DNA of 64,000 nt, from the NCBI GenBank assembly GCA_001916065.1, contig MNRS01000014.1, positions 462 to 64,461 on the forward strand, written 5' to 3'. Below are positions 32,308 through 39,830 of this stretch, in pieces (the first letter of the stretch is position 1; each line of letters begins with the position of its first letter). The notes beneath the pieces were generated by a model. The model saw only the letters and a list, made by a program, of their open reading frames with translations. It was not told the origin of the DNA and made no database searches. Source of the stretch: Clostridium sp. 28_17. Lineage in GTDB: Bacteria; Bacillota; Clostridia; TANB77; CAG-508. A program made the position numbers and the translations under genes.

Positions 32308-33693
32308 TTAATTATTTTCTAAAAGCATTGGACCTATTTTAGTAACAGTACCAGCACCTAAAGTTAAAATCAAATCATCTTTTTGAACATTATCTTTTAA
32401 GAAAGAAACACACTCATCAAAATCAGGAATATATTTAGCATCTTTGCCCAAAGAAATAATTTTATCAACTAAATCTTTAGAAGAAATATTATAAGTATTA
32501 GTCTCTCTAGCAGCATAAATATCCAAAACAATAACATTATCAAAATTCAATAAAGCATGTGCAAAATCATCTAAAAGATTTTTAGTTCTGCTATAAGTAT
32601 GTGGTTGGAAAACAACCCAAGACTTATTATGCTTTTTATTTGCAACAGATTTAGAAGTTGCAACAATCTCAGTAGGGTGATGACCATAATCATCATAAAT
32701 GCTAGCCCCGTTTACTTTACCTTTAAATTCAAATCTTCTATGAGCACCAGTAAATTTTTTAAGTGCAGATTGTAAATCCTTTTTATCAATTCCATAATAA
32801 TCACATAATGAAATACAAGCCAAAGCATTTAAAACATTGTGACCACCTGGAACAGATAATTTAATTTTTTCGAAAAATTCACCTTTTTTATAAACATCGA
32901 ACTCAGGAAAACCATCATTATCAAATTCAATATTTTTAGCAACAAAATCAGCATTTATATTTTCAATTCCATAAGTAATAACTTTTGCATTTGTATATTG
33001 AGGTAAGTCTAAACAATTTTTATCATCACCGTTAATAACTAAAAGACCATCATTTGGTAACAATTTAACATATTTCACAAATGCTTTTTTAATATTTTCA
33101 AAAGTTTTAAAATAATCAAGGTGGTCATTATCAATATTTAAAATAATTTCAGCCTTTGGACTAAATTTTAAAAAACTTTCTACATATTCGCAAGCCTCAA
33201 TAACAAAATGTTCACTATTTCCAACTCTATAATTTCCGTCTATCGCTTTCAAAAAAGCACCAACTTGAATACTAGGGTCTTTTAAAGCCTCTAAGAAACA
33301 TAGTGAAATCATAGAAGTTGTTGTTGTTTTACCATGTGTACCAGAAATACAAATTGTATCTTTATAACATCTCGTAAGTTCACCTAAAAAATCGGCTCTT
33401 TCAATTGTAGGTATATTTAATTTTTTTGCTTCTAACATTTCAGGGTCATCTTGCTTAATTGCAGCAGAATAAACTACAACATCAGATTTTGCAACATCTT
33501 CTAAATTGTGCCCAATTGTAACTTTTATACCCATTGAATTTAATTTATCTGTTGCTTCAGATTTTGCCCAGTCTGAACCTGTGACATTAAAGCCCCAGTT
33601 TGTAAGGATTGCTGCAATACCGCTCATGCTTACTCCACCGATTCCTATCATATGTATATTTTTATATTTTTTTAGATTTTCAATATTTGGCAT
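32308..33693 (-). CDS. murC: UDP-N-acetylmuramate-L-alanine ligase
   Basis: 461 residues from the ATG at 33693, which has GAGGAG eight bases upstream on the minus strand; an in-frame start at 33732 lacks such a site. IHMIGIGGVSMSGIA is the Mur N-terminal Rossmann motif, ISGTHGKTTTTSM the ATP-binding loop, and EACEYVESFL and DDYGHHPTE complete the active site. It adds L-Ala to UDP-MurNAc in peptidoglycan synthesis. Convergent with spoIVB; divergent from spoVG. No other mur gene nearby. Confidence 0.96.
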   Translation of the reverse strand: MPNIENLKKYKNIHMIGIGGVSMSGIAAILTNWGFNVTGSDWAKSEATDKLNSMGIKVTIGHNLEDVAKSDVVVYSAAIKQDDPEMLEAKKLNIPTIERADFLGELTRCYKDTICISGTHGKTTTTSMISLCFLEALKDPSIQVGAFLKAIDGNYRVGNSEHFVIEACEYVESFLKFSPKAEIILNIDNDHLDYFKTFENIKKAFVKYVKLLPNDGLLVINGDDKNCLDLPQYTNAKVITYGIENINADFVAKNIEFDNDGFPEFDVYKKGEFFEKIKLSVPGGHNVLNALACISLCDYYGIDKKDLQSALKKFTGAHRRFEFKGKVNGASIYDDYGHHPTEIVATSKSVANKKHNKSWVVFQPHTYSRTKNLLDDFAHALLNFDNVIVLDIYAARETNTYNISSKDLVDKIISLGKDAKYIPDFDECVSFLKDNVQKDDLILTLGAGTVTKIGPMLLENN

Positions 33694-33864
33694 TTTTTTC
33701 ACTCCTCTAAGTTTTAAATATTTTTTTGACATATTTTTAACAGATAGATTATATAATTATATAATTCAAGAGTTTTTGGAAAATTCTTATTATAAAATAA
33801 GTATATTATAAAAAATTGCTGCTATTCTCAATTTATAAATTATTTAAAATGAAATTAATAAAAT

Positions 33865-33964
33865 AGGGATTGGGGGACGGGTCTTTAATCCCGAAATTTT
33901 TAAAATACTATAAATAATTATTTTATATAATTTTTAGGGATTAAAGACCCGTCCCCCAATCCCT
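33865..33964. repeat. REP-like palindrome, long inverted repeat
   Basis: 28 bases at 33865-33892 (AGGGATTGGGGGACGGGTC plus TTTAATCCC) are perfectly inverted at 33937-33964, around a 44-bp AT-rich centre. The GC-rich arms stand out sharply from the 25-30 percent GC surroundings. Same family as 42886 and 44386. Confidence 0.85.
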
Positions 33965-33991
33965 AAAAATTTTCTGTGCAATGTAATTTTA
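33965..33991 (+). repeat. Partial copy of the MITE-like element
   Basis: AAAATTTTCTGTGCAATG and the following TAATTTTAT match the copy at 46365-46391 and the reverse complement of the copy at 4831-4956. It directly abuts the REP-like palindrome. Confidence 0.65.
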
Positions 33992-34055
33992 TGGACGATG
34001 AATTGTAACAAGAAATTATAATATATAAAAAATTTTATAAAAAATGTAAAAAAAA

Positions 34056-34082
34056 GAAGGAAAAAAATTTTTTGTGGAGAAT
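34056..34082 (+). promoter_or_regulatory. Sigma-H promoter of spoVG
   Basis: GAAGGAAAA (34056-34064), 11-bp spacer, GGAGAAT (34076-34082). This fits the published sigma-H consensus RNAGGAWWW-N11/12-RNNGAAT at every position. spoVG is a classic sigma-H target in Bacillus (established knowledge). The leader is about 65 nt. Confidence 0.75.
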
Positions 34083-34153
34083 AATAGAGTAGGTACATAA
34101 GAATAAACTAATATGTACAAAATTTAAAACTTAAGGAAGGACGGTGCACTAAA

Positions 34154-34426
34154 ATGCAAATCACAGATGTACGTTTAAGAAAAGTAAATTCAGAGAACAG
34201 AATGAAAGCTGTTGCTTCTGTAACATTCGATAACGAATTCGCAGTACACGACATCAAAGTTATCGAAAGTCAAAATGGATTATTCATAGCTATGCCTAGC
34301 AGAAAAACTCCAAACGGAGAATTCAGAGATATAGCACATCCAATCAATGCTGAAACAAGAGAGAAAATTCAAAAAGCTATATTAGAAGCTTATGAAGCTC
34401 CAGAAACAGAGGAATCAGCAGAATAA
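34154..34426 (+). CDS. spoVG: Septation/regulatory protein SpoVG
   Basis: 90 residues, ATG 34154 after AAGGAAGG. MQITDVRLRKVNSENRMKAVASVTFDN and FIAMPSRKTPNGEFRDIAHPIN are the family signature. SpoVG is a small site-specific nucleic-acid-binding protein that affects asymmetric septation in sporulation and capsule or other gene expression in Firmicutes. Single-gene unit between a sigma-H promoter and a strong terminator. Confidence in identity is high. Confidence 0.97.
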   Translation: MQITDVRLRKVNSENRMKAVASVTFDNEFAVHDIKVIESQNGLFIAMPSRKTPNGEFRDIAHPINAETREKIQKAILEAYEAPETEESAE

Positions 34427-34436
34427 TAAATTTGAA

Positions 34437-34473
34437 AAGAACCTTGAAGTGTAAAACTTCAGGTTCTTTTTTG
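34437..34473 (+). terminator. Terminator of spoVG
   Basis: AAGAACCTTGAAG pairs with CTTCAGGTTCTT across a short loop, ending in TTTTTT. Confidence 0.85.
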
Positions 34474-34574
34474 CAAATTAAAGAGAACATATGTATAAAA
34501 AAATGCAGTGTACCTTTAACTCTTATTCAGAAATAACATCCTTGTCAGTAGTTTGTGTCAATAGTTTTTGATAA

Positions 34575-34973
34575 GGACACCCTAAAAATAATATTTTAAC
34601 TTGTACTACAAATTATTCATTTTCAACTTCAACCGGAGAATTTAAAGCACGGTTCATCTTCAAATAATCCAGAATATTTTTATTCAGGTACAGATTATTA
34701 TAAATTTACAATAAAAGTAGAACCTAGCAGCACATTATCACGTCCATATTATTGCGATTTTTATGGTTATCGCGTTGAAAAAATAAATTGTGAAAGTACA
34801 TATGAAAAGGATGAAACAAAAACATATGAAAATGTGAAATCAAATAATATAGATGAATATCCACAAAATGGAGTAAAAGATAAATATTGGTATGAATTAA
34901 TGCTTATGATGTAAAGAAACCTTACTATGTTCAAGTATACTATCAAATGGCGAAGGTGAAGGAGAATAAGGCA
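34575..34973 (+). pseudogene. Remnant of a secreted or pilin-like surface protein gene
   Basis: No start codon. The frame from 34575 reads NYSFSTSTGEFKA, meets CGG at 34650, and continues sensibly only after skipping the C (GSSSNNPEYFYSGTDYYKF, later NGVKDKYWYEL) to TAA 34912-34914. A third frame then gives NAYDVKKPYYVQVYY and, after one more shift, NGEGEGE and a stop near 34967. Ser/Thr/Tyr-rich composition and the YPQNGVKDKYWYEL ending resemble C-termini of Clostridia surface or pilin proteins. Several breaks make this a decayed gene. From 34474 to 34574 I see nothing supportable. Confidence 0.6.
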
Positions 34974-34984
34974 AAGACTCTACT

Positions 34985-35989
34985 TCACTTTTCACAGTAA
35001 ACCAACATTAATTTTTCCAAAATCTGCACCGCATTAGAAGCAGCACCCTTCCTCAAATTATCAGCAACAACCCACAAATTAATACCAAAAGGAACACTAT
35101 AATCACGTCTAATTCTACCAACAAAAACATCATCAAACCCATCTGCCTTAGAAGCCAAAGGATAATAATCCTTCTCAACATCATCAACAAGAATAATCCC
35201 AGGAGAATTCTGTAAAAGCACCTTAACATCATAAATATCAAAATTAGACTTAAATTCAACATTAATACTTTCGCTATGGCAATTTCTAACAGGAACCCTA
35301 ACACATGTAGCAGTAACAGGAAGCAAAGGTTTACTCAAAATTTTTCTAGTCTCATTAATCATTTTGTATTCCTCTTTAGTATAACCATCAACCTCAAAAA
35401 CATCTATATGAGGCAAACAATTATTAAAAATAGGATACTTAAACTTTTGCGGAGCCAAGCCCTTATAGCCATTTTCCAAATCCTCAACACCAGCCTTGCC
35501 AGCACCAGAAACAGCCTGATATGTCGAATAAACAATTCTCTTTATTTTATACCTATCATCCAAAGGCTTCAAAGCGACAACTGCCTGAATTGTTGAACAA
35601 TTTGGATTAGCAATAATCCCTTTATTTTCAAATATTTTTTCCGGATTAACTTCTGGCACAACCAAAGGAACATCTTTATCCATTCTATAAACACTACTGT
35701 TATCAATAACTGTACAACCAGATTGAACTGCAATAGGAATATACTTTTTAGAAACACTTCCACCTGCACAGAAAATTGCATAATCAAAAATAGATTTAAA
35801 AGAATCCTCTGTTAATTCTTGAATTATATAATTTTGCCCTAAAAATTGTACCTTACTTCCTGCAGATTTTTTAGAAGCAAATAATGTATATGTACAGTTT
35901 TTAAAATTCTTTTCTTCCAATACCTTTAATACAGTTCTACCAACTAAACCAGTTGAACCAACTATTGCAACTTTATAATTCTTTTTCAA
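34985..35989 (-). CDS. asd: Aspartate-semialdehyde dehydrogenase
   Basis: 334 residues, TTG start at 35989 with GGAGGT upstream on the minus strand. N-terminal NADP site VGSTGLVGRTVLKVL; catalytic Cys in IANPNCSTIQ; YQAVSGAGKAGVEDL and VPVRNCHSESINVEF are Asd signatures. It reduces aspartyl phosphate to the semialdehyde, leading to lysine/diaminopimelate, threonine and methionine. Stands alone, divergent from the glycosyltransferase gene at 36140. Confidence 0.96.
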   Translation of the reverse strand: MKKNYKVAIVGSTGLVGRTVLKVLEEKNFKNCTYTLFASKKSAGSKVQFLGQNYIIQELTEDSFKSIFDYAIFCAGGSVSKKYIPIAVQSGCTVIDNSSVYRMDKDVPLVVPEVNPEKIFENKGIIANPNCSTIQAVVALKPLDDRYKIKRIVYSTYQAVSGAGKAGVEDLENGYKGLAPQKFKYPIFNNCLPHIDVFEVDGYTKEEYKMINETRKILSKPLLPVTATCVRVPVRNCHSESINVEFKSNFDIYDVKVLLQNSPGIILVDDVEKDYYPLASKADGFDDVFVGRIRRDYSVPFGINLWVVADNLRKGAASNAVQILEKLMLVYCEK

Positions 35990-36056
35990 AATAATACCTC
36001 CATAAACTTTTTTATTTTAATATATTGAGAAAAAATAAAAAATGTTACAAAAAAGA

Positions 36057-36085
36057 TTGCATAATTTTGACAATAAGAGTATAAT
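36057..36085 (+). promoter_or_regulatory. Sigma-A promoter for the GT2 gene
   Basis: TTGCAT (36057-36062), 17-bp spacer, perfect TATAAT (36080-36085), 55 bp before the ATG. Confidence 0.65.
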
Positions 36086-36139
36086 AGATTATGTGAGATA
36101 ATAAAAATAGAATAAAAAGAAAAAAGAGAGGTAAAAAAA

Positions 36140-37411
36140 ATGGATTATGTTTATATACTAAGAGAAGCATTAATCTGGATAATAACAATATTTTGGTTAT
36201 ATCAAATAATAGTAAGTGTATGCTCATTAGTAAAATTAAAAGAAAAACCATTAAAAGTAAACAAAAATCACAGATTTATGGCAATAATACCAGCACACAA
36301 CGAAGAAACAGTAGTAGGAAACCTAGTAGAAAGCCTAAAAAATCAAGAATACGACAAAAACTTATATGATATATATGTAATAGCAGACAACTGCACAGAC
36401 AGAACAGCAAGAATAGCAAGAGAAGCAGGAGCAATAGTGTATGAAAGATATGACGAAACAAAGAAAACAAAAGGATATGCACTAGACTGGTTCCTACAAC
36501 AAAAAATAAAAGAAAACGCACCATATGATGCAATATGCATATTTGACGCAGACAACATAGTAGACAAAAACTTCTTAAAAGCAATGAACAAAAAATTATG
36601 CCAAGGAGAAGAAGTAGTACAAGGATACAGAGACATCAAAAACCCAACAGACAACTGGATAACATCAGGATACGCACTATTCTATTGGACAATGCACAAA
36701 TTCTATCACTTAGCAAGATACAATTTAGGACTATCACCATTATTAAACGGAACAGGATTTATGGTAAGTTTTGATATCATAAAAGAAAACGGTGGATGGA
36801 AAACAGTAACACTAACAGAAGACATAGAATTTTCATTGCAAAGAATATTAAAAGGAAAAAGACTAGGATGGTCAACAGAAGCAATTGTATATGACGAACA
36901 ACCAACAGGATTTGCACAAAGTTGGTCACAAAGAAGTAGATGGACAGTAGGACATATGCAATGTATGAAAGAATACACATCTAAATTAGCAGAAGCAGTA
37001 AAAGACAAAAAAACAATGATGAACTTTGACGGTTTCCTATATATAATAGGAAGTATACCAATGTTCATATTAACATTACTATTATTAGTATCAAACTTTG
37101 TATTATACGCAATGGATGGAATGACACAAGCAGAACTAATAATAAATATATTAAGATATTTAGTACCAACATTTGTATTACCATCACTTACAGCAGCATT
37201 TGTAATGTGGATAGATGGTAAACCAATAAAACCAATGATAAAAGGATTATTCACATATCCATTATTCATGGGCTCTTGGCTATTAATAAACTTTAAATGT
37301 TTATTTAAAAGAGACACAAATTGGGAAAAAATTACTCATAATAGAAGCATAAAAATTGATGACGTAAACGAAAATGCAGAAGAAACCATACAAGAAGTAG
37401 AAAAAGTTTAA
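36140..37411 (+). CDS. Membrane-bound processive glycosyltransferase, family 2
   Basis: 423 residues, ATG 36140 after AGAGG. N-terminal helix at about 10-33, GT2 catalytic domain with IIPAHNEETVVGNL, the metal site FDADN near 135-140, the acceptor TEDIEF and the QRSRW (QxxRW) motif that marks processive enzymes of the BcsA/NodC group. Three C-terminal helices follow (about 300-325, 335-355, 372-390). It probably polymerises or transfers sugar at the inner membrane. No accessory synthase genes adjoin it. Single-gene transcript ahead of the nusA operon. Confidence 0.85.
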   Translation: MDYVYILREALIWIITIFWLYQIIVSVCSLVKLKEKPLKVNKNHRFMAIIPAHNEETVVGNLVESLKNQEYDKNLYDIYVIADNCTDRTARIAREAGAIVYERYDETKKTKGYALDWFLQQKIKENAPYDAICIFDADNIVDKNFLKAMNKKLCQGEEVVQGYRDIKNPTDNWITSGYALFYWTMHKFYHLARYNLGLSPLLNGTGFMVSFDIIKENGGWKTVTLTEDIEFSLQRILKGKRLGWSTEAIVYDEQPTGFAQSWSQRSRWTVGHMQCMKEYTSKLAEAVKDKKTMMNFDGFLYIIGSIPMFILTLLLLVSNFVLYAMDGMTQAELIINILRYLVPTFVLPSLTAAFVMWIDGKPIKPMIKGLFTYPLFMGSWLLINFKCLFKRDTNWEKITHNRSIKIDDVNENAEETIQEVEKV

Positions 37412-37428
37412 AAAATAACGAAAAAACC

Positions 37429-37457
37429 TTGCATTTATGCTAAAAATTGGGTATAAT
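37429..37457 (+). promoter_or_regulatory. Sigma-A promoter of the rimP-nusA-infB operon
   Basis: TTGCAT (37429-37434), 17-bp spacer, perfect TATAAT (37452-37457). The transcript would begin near 37464, placing a terminator-like hairpin in the leader. Confidence 0.75.
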
Positions 37458-37481
37458 ATAGATATCAACATACGAGACAGT

Positions 37482-37516
37482 AAAGAGTGGGAACAAATCC
37501 CACTCTTTAGTTTTGA
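37482..37516 (+). promoter_or_regulatory. Terminator-like leader hairpin ahead of rimP
   Basis: AAAGAGTGGGA (37482-37492) pairs perfectly with TCCCACTCTTT (37498-37508) and is followed by AGTTTTG. It lies inside the predicted 70-nt leader, so it can act as an attenuator. Feedback by NusA, encoded downstream and able to act on hairpins, is a reasonable inference. Confidence 0.6.
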
Positions 37517-37535
37517 AAATAAAAGGAGGTAAAAA

Positions 37536-37994
37536 TTGGCAAGTATAGAAGAAAAAGTAACAAAATTAGTAGAACCAATAATAGAAAATTTAGGTTATGA
37601 ACTATATGATGTAGAATACGCCAAAGAAGGAAAAAACTACTTTTTACGAATATTTATAGACAACGAAAAAGGAATAGACTTAAATGACTGCGAAAAAGTA
37701 AATGATGCGGTAAACGACATTTTAGACAAAGAAAATTATATAAAAGAACAATACTTTTTAGAAATATCATCACCAGGAATAGAAAGAGTACTAAGAAAAG
37801 ACAAACATCTAGAACAAAATATAGGAAAAGACATAAATGTAAAACTATTCAAAAAAGATGAAAATGGTGCAAAAGAATATTTAGGAACACTAAAAGAATT
37901 TAATCAAAATGAAATTATTATAGAAACAGAAGAACAAGAAATAAAAATAGGAAGAAAAAATATATCACAAATAAAAACAGTTTATAACTGGTAA
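37536..37994 (+). CDS. rimP: Ribosome maturation factor RimP
   Basis: 152 residues, TTG start 37536 with GGAGGT upstream. Sequence NLGYELYDVEYAKEGKNYFLRIFIDNEKGIDLNDC and LEISSPGIERVL are the RimP signatures; the C-terminal SH3-like part ends in IKTVYNW. RimP assists 30S assembly. First gene of the conserved rimP-nusA-ylxR-ylxQ-infB order. Confidence 0.95.
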   Translation: MASIEEKVTKLVEPIIENLGYELYDVEYAKEGKNYFLRIFIDNEKGIDLNDCEKVNDAVNDILDKENYIKEQYFLEISSPGIERVLRKDKHLEQNIGKDINVKLFKKDENGAKEYLGTLKEFNQNEIIIETEEQEIKIGRKNISQIKTVYNW

Positions 37995-38062
37995 AAATTA
38001 TATAGAAACAAAAGGTAAAATACCAATATTATATAGATAATAAAAAATAGGAGGAATAAAAA

Positions 38063-39184
38063 ATGAAAGCTATAGATAACAAAGAGTTAATATTAGCATT
38101 AGAAGAATTAGAAAAAGAGAAAGGAATAAAAAAAGAATACGTACTAGAATCAATAGAAACAGCATTAGTTACAGCATATAAAAGAAACTTTGACGCACTA
38201 GAAAACGTAAAAGTAGACATAGACCATAAAACAGGTGCAACACATATTTATTCAGTAAAAGAAATTGTAGAAAATGCAAATGACGAAGTAACAGAAATCA
38301 GTCTAGAAGAAGCACACAAAATCAACAAAAATCTACAATATGGAGATACAGTAGATATAGAAATAGTACCAAAAGACTTCGGAAGAATTGCTGCACAAAC
38401 TGCAAAACAAGTTATAGTACAAAAATTAAGAGAAGTAGAAAGAGATTTAATATTTGACGAATACACACAAAAAAAAGGAGAAATCGTTTCAGGAATAATC
38501 CAAAAAGCAGATAGAAATATAGTGGTTGTAGACTTAGGAAGAATAGAAGGAATAATGCTTGCAAAAGAGCAAGTACCAACAGAAAAATACAGAGTAAACG
38601 ACAAAATAAAAGCATATATAGTAGATGTAGAAAGAGGACTAAAAGGCGCACCACAAGTAATGATTTCAAGAAGTCATCCTGATTTTGTAAGAAAATTATT
38701 AGAATTTGAAATACCAGAAATATATGAAGGCGTAATAGAAATAAAAAGTGTATCAAGAGATGCAGGCTCAAGAAGCAAAGTTGCAGTATACTCACCAGAC
38801 CCTAATATTGACCCAGTAGGATCATGTGTTGGAGCAAAAGGTGTAAGAATTCAAAATGTAATAAATGAATTACATGGAGAAAAAATAGATGTAATTGAAT
38901 GGGACGAAGACCCAAGTATATTCATAGCATCTGCATTATTACCAGCACAAATCCTAGCAGTTGATATAAAAGAAGACGAAAGATTTGCAGAAGTTATAGT
39001 TCCAGATGATCAATTATCATTAGCAATTGGTAAAGCAGGTCAAAATGCTAGATTAGCAGCAAAATTAACAAACTGGAAAATTGATATAAAATCAGAATCA
39101 CAATATAGACAAATACTACAAGAACAACAAAACCAAACAGAAACAGAAGAAATAGAAGAAAATGAAAGCGAAAAAGAAGAATAA
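38063..39184 (+). CDS. nusA: Transcription termination/antitermination protein NusA
   Basis: 373 residues, ATG 38063 after AGGAGG. N-terminal RNA-polymerase-binding domain, S1 domain around 135-200 (GIIQKADRNIVVVDLGRIEGIM), and two KH domains (VGACVGAKGVRI-type GSCVGAKGVRIQNV and LAIGKAGQNARLAAKLT). Lacks the C-terminal acidic repeats of E. coli NusA, as usual for Firmicutes, and ends in a Glu-rich tail. It modulates pausing and termination. Confidence 0.96.
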   Translation: MKAIDNKELILALEELEKEKGIKKEYVLESIETALVTAYKRNFDALENVKVDIDHKTGATHIYSVKEIVENANDEVTEISLEEAHKINKNLQYGDTVDIEIVPKDFGRIAAQTAKQVIVQKLREVERDLIFDEYTQKKGEIVSGIIQKADRNIVVVDLGRIEGIMLAKEQVPTEKYRVNDKIKAYIVDVERGLKGAPQVMISRSHPDFVRKLLEFEIPEIYEGVIEIKSVSRDAGSRSKVAVYSPDPNIDPVGSCVGAKGVRIQNVINELHGEKIDVIEWDEDPSIFIASALLPAQILAVDIKEDERFAEVIVPDDQLSLAIGKAGQNARLAAKLTNWKIDIKSESQYRQILQEQQNQTETEEIEENESEKEE

Positions 39185-39259
39185 TTCAATAATAAATACA
39201 AAAAATAAAACGTGATAATAATTAAAAGACAGGCATAAATTAGAAAGAAGGTGTATGTT

Positions 39260-39520
39260 ATGAAAAAACAGCCACAAAGAACATGTATGGGATGTAATCA
39301 AAAAAAAGACAAAAAAGAATTAATAAGAATTGTAAAAAATAAAGACAACGAAATATCAATAGACAAAACAGGAAAAAAAGAAGGTAGAGGAGCATACATC
39401 TGTGACGATGTAAAATGTTTAGAAAAACTACAAAAAAGTAAAAGACTAGAAAGAGTCTTTGAAATGCAAATATCACAAGAGATTTATGAAAGTTTAAGAG
39501 GTGTAATTCTTGATAAATAA
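39260..39520 (+). CDS. ylxR: YlxR family RNA-binding protein
   Basis: 86 residues from ATG 39260, with AAGGTG seven bases upstream; a GTG at 39251 overlaps that ribosome site. RTCMGCNQKKDKKELIRIV and KEGRGAYICDDVKCLEK are the YlxR (RnpM) hallmarks. The Bacillus homologue interacts with RNase P RNA (established knowledge). It overlaps ylxQ by a few bases, implying coupled translation. Confidence 0.93.
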   Translation: MKKQPQRTCMGCNQKKDKKELIRIVKNKDNEISIDKTGKKEGRGAYICDDVKCLEKLQKSKRLERVFEMQISQEIYESLRGVILDK

Positions 39521-39830
39521 AAATATATTAGGACTAATCGGTTTAGCAATGAAAGCAGGAAAAGTTGCATTTGGAGCAGATAGTGTAGAAGAAAACATAA
39601 CAAAAAGAAAGGCTAAACTAATAATAATATCAAAAGAGAGTTCTGAAAGAACAAAAAGCAAATTTGTTAAATTATGCGAAAAATATAACGTTCCAATAAT
39701 AATAGATGGAAAAATAGAAGAACTAAGTAAAACAATAGGAAAAAACAATAAAGCAGTAATTGGAATAAAAGATATAAATTTTGCAAATTCAATTCAAAAA
39801 AAATATAATGGGGGTGATGTTATTGGGTAA
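39510..39830 (+). CDS. ylxQ: YlxQ, L7Ae-family RNA-binding protein
   Basis: 106 residues, TTG start 39510 inside the end of ylxR, with AGAGGTG upstream. NILGLIGLAMKAGKVAFGADSV is the L7Ae/L30e/YlxQ fold entry. These proteins bind kink-turn-like RNA; the exact role of YlxQ is not settled. The 3' end overlaps the infB start. Confidence 0.92.
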   Translation: MINKNILGLIGLAMKAGKVAFGADSVEENITKRKAKLIIISKESSERTKSKFVKLCEKYNVPIIIDGKIEELSKTIGKNNKAVIGIKDINFANSIQKKYNGGDVIG

